DNA of 64,000 nt from Dethiosulfovibrio russensis (lineage in GTDB: Bacteria > Synergistota > Synergistia > Synergistales > Dethiosulfovibrionaceae): NCBI RefSeq assembly GCF_021568855.1, contig NZ_JAKGUG010000002.1:248001-312000 (forward strand), given 5' to 3'. A program made the translations under genes and the position numbers. The stretch's first letter is position 1. Every line of letters starts with the position of its first letter. The notes under the pieces are model-generated. The model was not told the DNA's origin and ran no database searches. It saw only the letters and a list, made by a program, of their open reading frames with translations. Shown here piece after piece: positions 34,639-43,455 of this stretch.

Positions 34639-35351
34639 CTTTTCGCCTCCCACCAGGGTTTTTTCTCCGCCTTGCCCGGCCGTCTAGGGTAGACCTCCGG
34701 ACAGTGGGATTTCTTTCGGAACGTCAGCAGGAAGCCCTGGCGTTCTCCGTTTGAGTAGTCGAATATCTTTGGATAGTCCAGCCCCAGAAGATCCCACTGC
34801 CCCTTTATCTTGGCTAGTTCCTCCCGGTATCCCGGACCTTTTATGGACAGAGCCGTACCTCCTACCTTCACGAGGGGAGACAGGTACTCGGCCACTATCC
34901 CGACCTCGCTGACCCCTCTCGCCGCCGCCAGGTCGTAGACCTCCCTTTCCTCCAGGGCCAGCTGTTCCGATCGTCCCCATATGACCGAGACGTTATCTAT
35001 TTCCAACTCGGACACTATGGATTCCAGCGCTCCGGTCTTCTTGCTCTGGCTGTCCAGAAGGGTTATCTCCAGGTCGGGGCGGCATATGGCCCAGGCAAGT
35101 CCCGGAAGTCCGCCTCCCGTTCCCACGTCGACTAGCCTGCCGGTCTTGGGCAGAAGTTCCAGGGCGAAAAGGGAGTCTCTGACGTGATCTTTCCAGATGG
35201 TATCCTCGTCCTTCGGGCCCGTTAGCCGGACCTTGTCGGAGGACCATCGAGCCAGGATTTCCGAATAGGCCTTGAGTTTAGCCTCGACCCTCTCGTCCAG
35301 AGGGGGAATCTCCACCGTTACGTGAACCTGATCCGACGTGCCGTAATTCAT
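34635..35351 (-). CDS. rsmG: 16S rRNA (guanine-527-N7)-methyltransferase RsmG
   Basis: 238-residue SAM enzyme (GidB). SAM motif I DVGTGGGLPGL, then LLDSQSKKTGALE and AAARGVSE. The start at 35351 follows AGAGGG; both ends overlap neighbours as ATGA (lysR stop upstream, parA start downstream). Confidence 0.94.
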   Translation of the reverse strand: MNYGTSDQVHVTVEIPPLDERVEAKLKAYSEILARWSSDKVRLTGPKDEDTIWKDHVRDSLFALELLPKTGRLVDVGTGGGLPGLAWAICRPDLEITLLDSQSKKTGALESIVSELEIDNVSVIWGRSEQLALEEREVYDLAAARGVSEVGIVAEYLSPLVKVGGTALSIKGPGYREELAKIKGQWDLLGLDYPKIFDYSNGERQGFLLTFRKKSHCPEVYPRRPGKAEKKPWWEAKR

Positions 35352-36247
35352 AGCGTCGCCCTCTTTTCCAGTATTCTCCTGAAGGCCCAGCCGGCGAAAC
35401 CCAGTCCGGTAGACTGTCTGTAGAAACATACCACGTCTATTCTCTTCATCTCCAATCCTTCTATAGGTAGGGACACCAGATCACCCCTTTTCAGGTCCTC
35501 CGCAACCGTACCGTGGTTTATGAATGCGACTCCCACACCGGCCTTGACGAAGGCCCTGGCCACGTCCCTGCTGTTGACGAAGGTGCCCCTGTGTTGGCCC
35601 ACCCTCTGTTCCATCAGATACTCCTGTACGAAGGGACAGAGGGAACAGTCCTTCTCGTAGAGTATAAGCTGTTCTTCGTTCAGGTGGGAGGGGGTCACCG
35701 ACGGTAGAGCTGCGAGAGGATGGTCTTTCGACGCTACAAGGACTATGTGGTCCTCTCCTATTGTGAAGGTCTTAAGGTCTTTGTCGTTGAAGGTCCTGGC
35801 GTTCCCCTCCAGAATGGCTATCTCTATATCTCCCCTTCGGAGCATCTCCTGGATGTCCGGGTCGTTTCCGGTCTGTACCGTCATGGCCACGTCGGGATGT
35901 TCGTTTCTGAACTCCGCCACCAGAGAGGGAAGGACCATCGTCCCCACGTAGGTGGAAACCCCGAGCTCCAGTTTACCGTATCTCATTGCCTGCATCTCCC
36001 TGAATTTCCCCGGGATGGAATCGGATCTCTGGAGGACGTCCAGCGCCAGGGTGTAGAGGGCGTTTCCCTCGGGGGTGAGGGACAGGCTCCTCCCCCTCCT
36101 GTTGAAAAGGATAACGTCGTACTCTTTTTCCAGAGTCGCGATATGCTGGCTTACCGAGGGCTGAGACAGATATAGCCTTTCGGCTGTCCTGGTGAAGGAT
36201 CCTTCCTCCACCAGGGTGCAGAAGGTCCTAAGTTGATGTAGCGACAT
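35348..36247 (-). CDS. LysR family transcription regulator
   Basis: 299 residues: winged helix at 1-60 (LHQLRTFCTLVEEGSFTRTAE, then LSQPSVSQHI), followed by a substrate-binding domain of the CysL/CbbR type. Ligand unknown. It is first in the lysR-rsmG-parA-parB run yet divergent from the amidohydrolase region at 36.4 kb, which it may control. Confidence 0.9.
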   Translation of the reverse strand: MSLHQLRTFCTLVEEGSFTRTAERLYLSQPSVSQHIATLEKEYDVILFNRRGRSLSLTPEGNALYTLALDVLQRSDSIPGKFREMQAMRYGKLELGVSTYVGTMVLPSLVAEFRNEHPDVAMTVQTGNDPDIQEMLRRGDIEIAILEGNARTFNDKDLKTFTIGEDHIVLVASKDHPLAALPSVTPSHLNEEQLILYEKDCSLCPFVQEYLMEQRVGQHRGTFVNSRDVARAFVKAGVGVAFINHGTVAEDLKRGDLVSLPIEGLEMKRIDVVCFYRQSTGLGFAGWAFRRILEKRATL

Positions 36248-36356
36248 TGCCGTCCCTCCTCAGATGGGAATAGGTTCTTCCTATAATAATACTCCAATCT
36301 CGATCGGAACGGTTTATATATAGGACAACCTGATGGATTGGATTATTTTTTCTTTA

Positions 36357-36384
36357 TTGATACTTATAACGCTCGGTGTATGCT
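36357..36384 (+). promoter_or_regulatory. Promoter of the 36.4-kb catabolic genes
   Basis: TTGATA and TATGCT with a 16-base spacer, 20 bases before the start codon. The AT-rich divergent gap (36248-36403) is where LysR would bind. Confidence 0.5.
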
Positions 36385-36403
36385 GTAACAGGAGGTGATG
36401 TCC

Positions 36404-37624
36404 ATGGACGAAGCCAGACGGGACGATCTTGTCCAACTCTGTCAGGGACTGGTTAGATATCCCAGCCCATCGGGAGAGGAAGGAGAGATCGCCGCCTTTT
36501 TGCGGTCCGTCATGGTGTCCCTGGGTTACGACTCCGTACAGGTCGACGGTTACGGCAGCCTGATAGGCACGGTGGACTTCGGTTCGCCCGGTCCCACCTT
36601 GCTTTTAGAGGCCCAGATGGATCATGCCGAATCGGGAGACCCGGGAGAATGGCGCCATTATCCCTTCGGAGGCTGGGTCGAATCGGGCCGGATCTACGGT
36701 CGGGGTGCCACCGATCAGAAGGGCATCTTGGCCGCCATGGTGCTGGCCCTGGCCTGGCTGAAGCAGGATAGGAGAGAGTCCCTCTGCGGCAGGGCCGTCA
36801 TGGCCGCCATGGTCCACCAGGAGAGTTTCGAGAGGGCCGCATCCAAACTGGTAGCCGATAGGGTGAGCCCCGACGGGGTAGTGTCCGGAGAGCCGTCGGA
36901 CCTGACGGTGGAACGGGGACAGAGGGGAAGGGCCTCCATAGCGGTCGATACCTTCGGCCGTATGGAACACAGCTCCATGGGGGACAACAGCTCGGCTGAC
37001 ATGATGGTCCGACTCGTCTCCCGGCTGAAGGAGGACTATGTGCCAAAGGTGGATCCCTTTTTCGGAGAGGCGACCTTGACCCTAACTAGCCTTCACTCCT
37101 ATCCGGTGGACGTAAGGACTACCATGCCAGTCCGTTGCCGAGCCACCTTCGACAGGAGGATCCTTCCCGGCGAGACGGCCGAGTCCGTGATGAGAGACAT
37201 AAAGGCGTCCATTTCCTCCGCCGTGAGGGATATTCCGGGCCTGGAGGCTCGGGCCTTCCTGGACGGAGGCGACGGGCACTGCTACACCGGGGCGATGATA
37301 AGCTCCGAGGGATTCGCTCCGGCCTGGGAGATCGAGGAGGAGCATCCCTTCGTAGGACTGGTCCTGGAGGGCGTCGCCGAGGCGGGGTTGGAACCGATTC
37401 TCTCGAACAGATCCGGCTTCGGCACGAACGGATGTATATATGGAGGAGAAATGTCGGTTCCCACGGTGGTCTTCGGCCCCTCAAGGAGGGAGCTCGCCCA
37501 CGTAGTGGACGAATACATAGAGGTGGATCAACTGGCCCTCGGCTGTAAATGCTACGGCTCCATAGCCGAGAAGTTTCTTGCTCGAAAGGAGGAGATCCCA
37601 GGTGGGGAAGGCAGTAAAGCTTGA
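36404..37624 (+). CDS. M20 family peptidase homologue with altered active-site residues
   Basis: 406-residue YgeY-like M20 protein. Fold marks are present (YPSPSGEEGE, GRGATDQKG, SGEPSDLTVERGQRGR, C-terminal LAHVVDE), but compared with the complete YgeY at 45.4 kb the first metal ligand of H-x-D is Gln (EAQMD, Q71) and the general-base Glu of the EE pair is Gln (VHQES). D73, the bridging Asp and the last His are kept. It may bind rather than cut, or use a different metal geometry. ATG 36404 follows AGGAGG. It overlaps the next gene by 23 bases. Confidence 0.82.
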   Translation: MDEARRDDLVQLCQGLVRYPSPSGEEGEIAAFLRSVMVSLGYDSVQVDGYGSLIGTVDFGSPGPTLLLEAQMDHAESGDPGEWRHYPFGGWVESGRIYGRGATDQKGILAAMVLALAWLKQDRRESLCGRAVMAAMVHQESFERAASKLVADRVSPDGVVSGEPSDLTVERGQRGRASIAVDTFGRMEHSSMGDNSSADMMVRLVSRLKEDYVPKVDPFFGEATLTLTSLHSYPVDVRTTMPVRCRATFDRRILPGETAESVMRDIKASISSAVRDIPGLEARAFLDGGDGHCYTGAMISSEGFAPAWEIEEEHPFVGLVLEGVAEAGLEPILSNRSGFGTNGCIYGGEMSVPTVVFGPSRRELAHVVDEYIEVDQLALGCKCYGSIAEKFLARKEEIPGGEGSKA

Positions 37625-38837
37625 GTGCGCCATCTGTGGAAAGACCTACGACCCCGATCCGGAGTTCACCACCTGTCCCGACTGCGGCATAGACGGGACC
37701 ATGCACGTTCTCTACGATTACGAGGAAATCGGGGAGACCATGACCGCGGAGTCTCTGGCGAGGGATCCGAACAGGTCCCTGTGGCGCTACCTCCCACTGC
37801 TTCCGGTTTCGGACGTCGACACTATTCCGGCACTTCAGGTGGGTTGGACCCCTCTCTACGATTCCGGGGCCCTGGCCGAGAGGTACGGAGTAGGTCGCCT
37901 TCTGGTGAAGGACGACGGAAGAAACCCCACGGCGTCCTACAAGGACAGGGCAAGCGCCGTCGCAACCGCCATGGCGAAGGAGCTCGGAAGAGACGTGGTG
38001 GCCTGCGCTTCCACCGGCAACGCCGCCAGCTCTCTGTCGGGATTTGCGGCTGTATCCGGGCTGAAAAGCGTGATCTTCGTTCCGGAGGCCGCACCTGAGG
38101 CCAAGGTAACCCAGCTTCTGGTCTACGGATCCCGGGTGTTCTCCGTCAGGGGAGACTACGAGGAGACGGTCAACCTGGCCATAGAGGCCATAGATTCGGA
38201 GGGCTGGTACAACAGAAATTGCGCCATTAACCCCTATCTGGTGGAGGGAAAGAAGACCTGCGCCATGGAGATAGCCGAGCAGATGGGCTGGAAAGTTCCG
38301 GACAGGGTTATAACCTCCGTCGGAGACGGCTGCATAATAAGCAGCCTCTACAAGGGATTCCTGGACCTCAAGAGGATCGGCCTGATAGACCGGATTCCCG
38401 CCATAACAGGCGTCCAGGCAGAGGGAGCCTGTCCCGTCCACGATGCCGTACGGTCCGGAGCGGACAGGGTGACCTTTGGTCCCGCCGATACCGTGGCGGA
38501 CAGCATATCGGTGGGAGCTCCCAGAAACTGGGTCAAGGCGCTGAACGCCGTGAGGTCCAGCGGAGGGACCACCGTGACAGTGTCGGACCAGGAGATACTG
38601 GAGGCCATGACGGAACTGGCCCGAGCTACAGGGGTCTTCGGAGAGCCGGCCGGTGTGACGTCCTTCGCCGGATTCAAAAAGATGGCGAACCAGGGAACGC
38701 TGGGATCGGACGAGGTTGTGGCAATAGTGGTGACGGGAAACGGACTAAAGGACGCGGCTTCGGCCAGAAAAGCGGTGGAGGCACCTACATCGGTGGATCC
38801 GTCGATGGAATCGCTCCTCAAGGTGCTGAAACGGTAG
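37602..38837 (+). CDS. Threonine synthase-like PLP enzyme
   Basis: 411-residue fold-II PLP enzyme. The N-terminal zinc ribbon CAIC..CPDC is seen at 8-31; PLP lysine is in TASYKDRA; the STGNAASS phosphate loop and a C-terminal GNG follow. It resembles archaeal/clostridial ThrC, but the setting with M20 and deacylase genes makes a catabolic beta-elimination/replacement equally possible. GTG 37602 follows AGGAGG. Confidence 0.82.
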   Translation: MGKAVKLECAICGKTYDPDPEFTTCPDCGIDGTMHVLYDYEEIGETMTAESLARDPNRSLWRYLPLLPVSDVDTIPALQVGWTPLYDSGALAERYGVGRLLVKDDGRNPTASYKDRASAVATAMAKELGRDVVACASTGNAASSLSGFAAVSGLKSVIFVPEAAPEAKVTQLLVYGSRVFSVRGDYEETVNLAIEAIDSEGWYNRNCAINPYLVEGKKTCAMEIAEQMGWKVPDRVITSVGDGCIISSLYKGFLDLKRIGLIDRIPAITGVQAEGACPVHDAVRSGADRVTFGPADTVADSISVGAPRNWVKALNAVRSSGGTTVTVSDQEILEAMTELARATGVFGEPAGVTSFAGFKKMANQGTLGSDEVVAIVVTGNGLKDAASARKAVEAPTSVDPSMESLLKVLKR

Positions 38838-38905
38838 AGACGGAATTCAATAAATTTTGTTTTGTAATATAAAAATATATAAATACGAGGAGAGTGTGTC
38901 TAAAA

Positions 38906-40384
38906 ATGTCGTATAACATAATAGACCTCACCGTAAACGAGAAACAGCTCGAAAGCGCCGTCGAAAGGGCCAGGGAAAAGGAAATCGTAATTCCCACCTT
39001 TGCGGAGATGAAGGACCCCTCGAAGGTTCCGGCCAAGATAAAGGAAAAGCTGGCCTCGGTGGGACTCTGGGACGTCGACCCTCTGAACCTGTTCCGAATA
39101 ACCTGGAAGAACGAGCCGGTCAAGGACGGCGGACTGTACGACGGGGTCAACTTCGTCGAGCTTCCCGAATCCCTCACAGGGGTCAAGGCCAGGATCTTCG
39201 CCCTGGTGGGAAAGTGGTTCCCCACCGGAGCCCACAAGGTAGGGGCTACCTTCGGCTGTCTCGCCCCCAGGTTGGTGACGGGGCAGTTCGACCCTGTGAA
39301 TCAGAGGGCGGTGTGGCCCTCTACCGGAAACTACTGCCGCGGCGGAGCCTACAACGCCCAGCTTCTGGGATGCGAGTCCATAGCCATTCTTCCCGAGGGG
39401 ATGAGCCGCGAGCGTTTCGAGTGGCTCAAGAAAGTGGCTGGAGAGGTCATAGCCACCCCGGGGTCGGAGAGCAACGTCAAGGAAATCTTCGACAAAACCT
39501 GGGAGCTCAGGAAGACCAGGGACGATGTGGTCATCTTCAACCAGTTCGACGAGATGGGCAACCCCCTCTGGCACTACGTCGTCACCGGAAACGCCATAGA
39601 GGAGATGCTGGAGCAGGTGATGGGCAAGGACGACCGCTACTTCGGCTGCGCCTTCACCACCGGATCCGCCGGGACCATAGCCTGTGGCGACTACATGAAG
39701 GAGCTTTTCCCTGCGAGCAAGATTGCCGCCTCCGAGGCCCTTCAGTGTCCCACCCTTCTCTGGAACGGATGGGGAGCCCACAGGATAGAGGGCATAGGGG
39801 ACAAGCATGTGCCCTGGGTCCACAACGTTAAGAACACCGACATGATAATCGACGTGGACGACGAGGACTCCATGGCCTGGATCCGGCTTTTCAACGAGCC
39901 AGCCGGAAAGGACTACCTTAAGAAAAAGGGAGTGCCGGAGGATCTGGTGGATTCCCTCGACCTGGTGGGGATCTCCGGAGCGGCCAACATAATATCCTGC
40001 ATCAAAATGGCCAAGTATTACGAGCTGACAGAGAAGGACGTTCTAGTGACGGTCCTCACCGACTCGATGGAGCTGTACAACTCCCGTCTGGCCGAGATGG
40101 AGGAAGAGTTCGGCCCTTACGGCGAGATAGACGCCGCGGTGGACTTCCACCAGCATATCAAAGGTCTTTCGGTGGACTACATGCAGGAACTTTCCTACAG
40201 GGACAGAAAGAGGGTCCACGACCTCAAGTACTACACCTGGGTGGAACAGCAGGGCAAGTCCATGGAGGAGCTGGACGCTCAGTGGTACGATGCCGAGAAC
40301 TACTGGGGCGAGATCCACGGCATGGCGGACAAAATAGACGAGAAGATCAGAGAGTTCAACGACAAGACCGGATTGCTGAAATAA
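38906..40384 (+). CDS. PLP-dependent enzyme, fold type II (TrpB/cysteine synthase-like)
   Basis: A 492-residue protein. PLP lysine in PTGAHKVGATFG, phosphate-binding loop STGNYCRGGAYNAQ, and later TTGSAGTIACGDY mark a TrpB/OASS-like enzyme with a long acidic-aromatic C-terminal extension (about 390-492). It occupies the place ygeX (diaminopropionate ammonia-lyase) has in the E. coli ygeW cluster, but is a different subfamily. Reaction unknown. It has its own AT-rich leader (38838-38905). Confidence 0.72.
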   Translation: MSYNIIDLTVNEKQLESAVERAREKEIVIPTFAEMKDPSKVPAKIKEKLASVGLWDVDPLNLFRITWKNEPVKDGGLYDGVNFVELPESLTGVKARIFALVGKWFPTGAHKVGATFGCLAPRLVTGQFDPVNQRAVWPSTGNYCRGGAYNAQLLGCESIAILPEGMSRERFEWLKKVAGEVIATPGSESNVKEIFDKTWELRKTRDDVVIFNQFDEMGNPLWHYVVTGNAIEEMLEQVMGKDDRYFGCAFTTGSAGTIACGDYMKELFPASKIAASEALQCPTLLWNGWGAHRIEGIGDKHVPWVHNVKNTDMIIDVDDEDSMAWIRLFNEPAGKDYLKKKGVPEDLVDSLDLVGISGAANIISCIKMAKYYELTEKDVLVTVLTDSMELYNSRLAEMEEEFGPYGEIDAAVDFHQHIKGLSVDYMQELSYRDRKRVHDLKYYTWVEQQGKSMEELDAQWYDAENYWGEIHGMADKIDEKIREFNDKTGLLK

Positions 40385-40408
40385 AGTCAGCTTAGATCAA
40401 GGTCCTGA

Positions 40409-40442
40409 CCCCCTCTTGAGGACCTCGAGAGGGGGCCTTTTG
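40409..40442 (+). terminator. Terminator after the PLP enzyme
   Basis: 12-bp stem (CCCCCTCTTGAG / CTCGAGAGGGGG), 3-base loop, then CCTTTT. Confidence 0.75.
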
Positions 40443-40466
40443 TAAGTTATTTCCGAGTAAGCCGGT

Positions 40467-40664
40467 CTTCCGAGAGGTAGGTCCGCCTAGGCCCTGTCTC
40501 GCCCAAGCGTATTCTCGACCTGCCTGTTCCGAACGGACCGCCTCCGAGGGCACGTCCTGTGCCCCCTCGGCTTGGGGCGACGTCCTGTCGCCCCATCCGT
40601 CCTACACGACGGCAGGTCGAGAATACGGGCTCGAATGGGCCAAGGCGAACCTACCTCTCGGAGG
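40467..40664 (-). repeat. Structured interspersed repeat, copy C
   Basis: Same element on the minus strand, 198 bases. P2 is GTATTCTCGACC/GGTCGAGAATAC, one compensated pair from A and B; P1 has three compensated pairs; both AGGAC hairpins are unchanged. It fills most of the gap 40443-40703 between two same-direction genes. Confidence 0.88.
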
Positions 40665-40703
40665 AAGCTTGAGCACGAATTTTTTATGGAAGGGTGATTC
40701 ATC

Positions 40704-42281
40704 CTGTTCGACCTCCTTATAACCGGAGCCTCCATAGTGGACGGCAGCGGAAGAGATCCCTTCGTCGCCGATCTGGCCGTTAAAGACGGCCTCGTCGCGG
40801 CCATAGGTTCGAACCTCGGACCGGTGGCGGAGACGATAGACCTCGCAGGTAAAACCCTGGTCCCTGGGTTCGTGGACGTTCACGGGCATTCGGAGCTGAG
40901 GGCCATGACCGATCCCGACGTGTCTCCGAAGCTGCTCCAGGGCTATACCTCCGAGCTTGCGGGAAACTGCGGAGTGGGCGTGGCCCCTGTCAGAGAGGAG
41001 GAGAAGACCTCTCTTGCCCAGGAGGTGGCTGGGATACTGGGGAGAGGTCCCGAAGTCTGGAACTGGAACTCCTTCCCCGAGCTGCTGGACCGGATGGAAT
41101 CGGGGGCCTACGGGGTCGACCTGGGCCTTCTGGTGCCTCACGGGCCTCTGAGGAGCTACGTCATGGGGAAGAGGCGTTCGAGCCTGGCATCGGAAAGGGA
41201 CATAGTGGAGATGACCGCCATCCTTCGGGAGGCTATGGACGCCGGTGCCTTCGGCCTGTCCACCGGGTTATTCTACGATCCCTGTTGCTATGCCGACTCG
41301 AAGGAGCTGACCGCCCTCTTCGAGACGGTCGCCAGCAGAGGCGGCGTGGTGTCGGTCCACCAGAGAAACGAGGGGGATCGGATACTTGAGTCCCTGGAGG
41401 AGATCCTAGCTCCTGCCGAATCCTCCGGGGTAAGACTTCAGATCTCCCATCTGAAGGTGGGAGGAGAGAGAAACCGTCATAAGCTGGATAGGGTTTTAGA
41501 GACCATAGAGAGATATGCCGAGAGAGGTTGCGACGTCGCCTTCGACCAGTACCCTTATTCGGCCGGATCCACCTCCCTCTACAGTCTGCTGCCTCCCTCG
41601 TATCTCGCCCTTGGATTTAACGAGGTCAAGCGACGTCTTGGTGATAAAGTAGAGAGAGGAAATATCCGAGGACAGATGGAAGAGCCAGGGGATTGGGACG
41701 GCGTCTACTCCATGCTGGGCTGGGACAGGATAATCCTGACCGGTGCCGATCTGGAGGAGAACAGAGTCTTTCTAGGTCGGACCCTGAGGGAGATAGGCGA
41801 CATGAGGGGTCAGGATCCCTTCGATTCCTACTTCGACCTGATCTCTAAGGAGGGAAAGGCGTTGACCATGGTTGACTTTATCACCGACGAGGATTCGGTG
41901 GAGAGGATTATGGTCCATCCCCTTCAGTGCTTTGGAACGGACGGCCTCTATTCCGGCTGCCCTCATCCCAGGACCTTCGGATGTTCCTACCGTGTTCTGG
42001 ATCGTTACGTGAAGGGCAAAAAGCTCTTGACCCTTCCGGAGGCGATCCGAAAGCTTTCGTCCCTTCCGGCCAAGAGGGCCGGCTTCGATGATAGAGGACT
42101 CCTGTCTGTCGGCTTCAGGGCCGACATGGTCGAGCTGGACCTGGACAGTATGGAGGATCGGGCGGACTACGGTTCCCCATCTCTGACAGGTAGGGGGATT
42201 CCATCCGTCTGGGTTAGAGGGCGACCGGCCGTGAGAGAAGGCGAGGTGGTCTCTAGGGAGGGACGTCTCGTCAGGAGGTGA
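40704..42281 (+). CDS. N-acyl-D-amino-acid deacylase
   Basis: Zinc amidohydrolase that frees D-amino acids from N-acyl forms. 525 residues: DVHGHSEL near 52, the Cys ligand in AGNCGVGVAP, VHQRNEG, QISHLKVGG, and CFGTDG. The family begins (M)FDLLI..G..VDG.G, which here starts with CTG at 40704 after AAGGG; a GTG at 40737 would remove the first strand. No ATG or TTG fits. Confidence 0.85.
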   Translation: MFDLLITGASIVDGSGRDPFVADLAVKDGLVAAIGSNLGPVAETIDLAGKTLVPGFVDVHGHSELRAMTDPDVSPKLLQGYTSELAGNCGVGVAPVREEEKTSLAQEVAGILGRGPEVWNWNSFPELLDRMESGAYGVDLGLLVPHGPLRSYVMGKRRSSLASERDIVEMTAILREAMDAGAFGLSTGLFYDPCCYADSKELTALFETVASRGGVVSVHQRNEGDRILESLEEILAPAESSGVRLQISHLKVGGERNRHKLDRVLETIERYAERGCDVAFDQYPYSAGSTSLYSLLPPSYLALGFNEVKRRLGDKVERGNIRGQMEEPGDWDGVYSMLGWDRIILTGADLEENRVFLGRTLREIGDMRGQDPFDSYFDLISKEGKALTMVDFITDEDSVERIMVHPLQCFGTDGLYSGCPHPRTFGCSYRVLDRYVKGKKLLTLPEAIRKLSSLPAKRAGFDDRGLLSVGFRADMVELDLDSMEDRADYGSPSLTGRGIPSVWVRGRPAVREGEVVSREGRLVRR

Positions 42282-42394
42282 TGTATGGAAAAACTGGAGG
42301 GAGACGCTTAACGAGAGAGAACCCTAATGGCTATGGCCCGAACGGCCTGTTCCGTTCGGATCAAAGAATAGGAGAAAAGGAGGCGTATTGAGAT

Positions 42395-43438
42395 ATGAAG
42401 CGTAGAGTGATGATTATAACCCTGGCGTTGGTGGTGGCCCTGTGTTCCTCGGCCCTGGCGGGACCGAAGGTCCTCAAACTGGCCCATCTGAACCCTCAGC
42501 AGCCCTTCGAGAACGCCACTGGAGCCATGGCGGCTGTGTTCAAGAGCATGGTCGAGGCCGGAACCAACGGTTCGGTTCAGGTGAAGGTCTTCCCCGCCGG
42601 ACAGCTCGGCAACGAGAGAGAGACGATGGAGCAGGTCAAGGTCGGAGTGGTCCAGAGCTACATAGCCTCCGCCGGAGGAATGGCTCCCTTCTATCCACTT
42701 TACGGCGTCCTGGACATCCCCTTCGCCGTTCCTAATTACGCGGTGGCCTGGAAGGTCTTCGACGGTTCCTTCGGTGAATATCTGAAGGAGGATATCAAAA
42801 AGGTAACCGGCTTCAAGGTCCTCGGTTTCGGCGAGGCGGGAGGCTTCTTCCAGCTCTCCAACAGCGTTCGCCCCATAAAGACCGTGGAGGACATGAAGGG
42901 CCTCAAGATGCGCACCATGACCCTTCCCACCCATCAGAATCTCATGAAAACCTACGGGGCCGCCGCTACCCCCATAGCCTGGGCCGAGGTCTACACGGCG
43001 CTCCAGACCGGCGTGGCCGACGGACAACACAACCCCCTTCCCATAGTCCTTCTGGGGAAGCTATTCGAGGTTCAGAAGTACCTCACCCTGACCAATCATA
43101 TATACAGCACCTACTGCTGGATAATGAACGACGAGTTCTGGGACGGCCTCAGCGACCAGGAGAAGGAGGTAGTCAACTCCTCCGCGATAACCGCCATAGT
43201 GGCCGGGCGGGGCCTAAACCGGATTATCGAGGGATCCGACAGAGGACTTCCCACCATCATAGAGAAGGGCATGGAGGTCAATACCCCGACTCCGGAGGCC
43301 ATGGAACAGTTCCGCGAGATGGGCAAGGACTCGGCAATGGTGTTCATAAAGGAGAACTTCGGCGATAAGGGCGTGGAGATAGCGGATCTCTATCTCGAGG
43401 CCATAGACGACGCAGTGGACGAGCTGGAAGACGATTAG
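42395..43438 (+). CDS. TRAP transporter solute-binding protein (DctP family)
   Basis: 347 residues with signal peptide (1-22, ending SALA). The DctP core shows FPAGQLGNERET, then LKMRTMTLP.H carrying the conserved ligand Arg, and GVADGQHNPLPI. Captures an organic acid or N-acyl amino acid in the periplasm for the two membrane subunits that follow. GGAGG precedes the start. Confidence 0.92.
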   Translation: MKRRVMIITLALVVALCSSALAGPKVLKLAHLNPQQPFENATGAMAAVFKSMVEAGTNGSVQVKVFPAGQLGNERETMEQVKVGVVQSYIASAGGMAPFYPLYGVLDIPFAVPNYAVAWKVFDGSFGEYLKEDIKKVTGFKVLGFGEAGGFFQLSNSVRPIKTVEDMKGLKMRTMTLPTHQNLMKTYGAAATPIAWAEVYTALQTGVADGQHNPLPIVLLGKLFEVQKYLTLTNHIYSTYCWIMNDEFWDGLSDQEKEVVNSSAITAIVAGRGLNRIIEGSDRGLPTIIEKGMEVNTPTPEAMEQFREMGKDSAMVFIKENFGDKGVEIADLYLEAIDDAVDELEDD

Positions 43439-43455
43439 TCTTTCCGGACAGGTCC

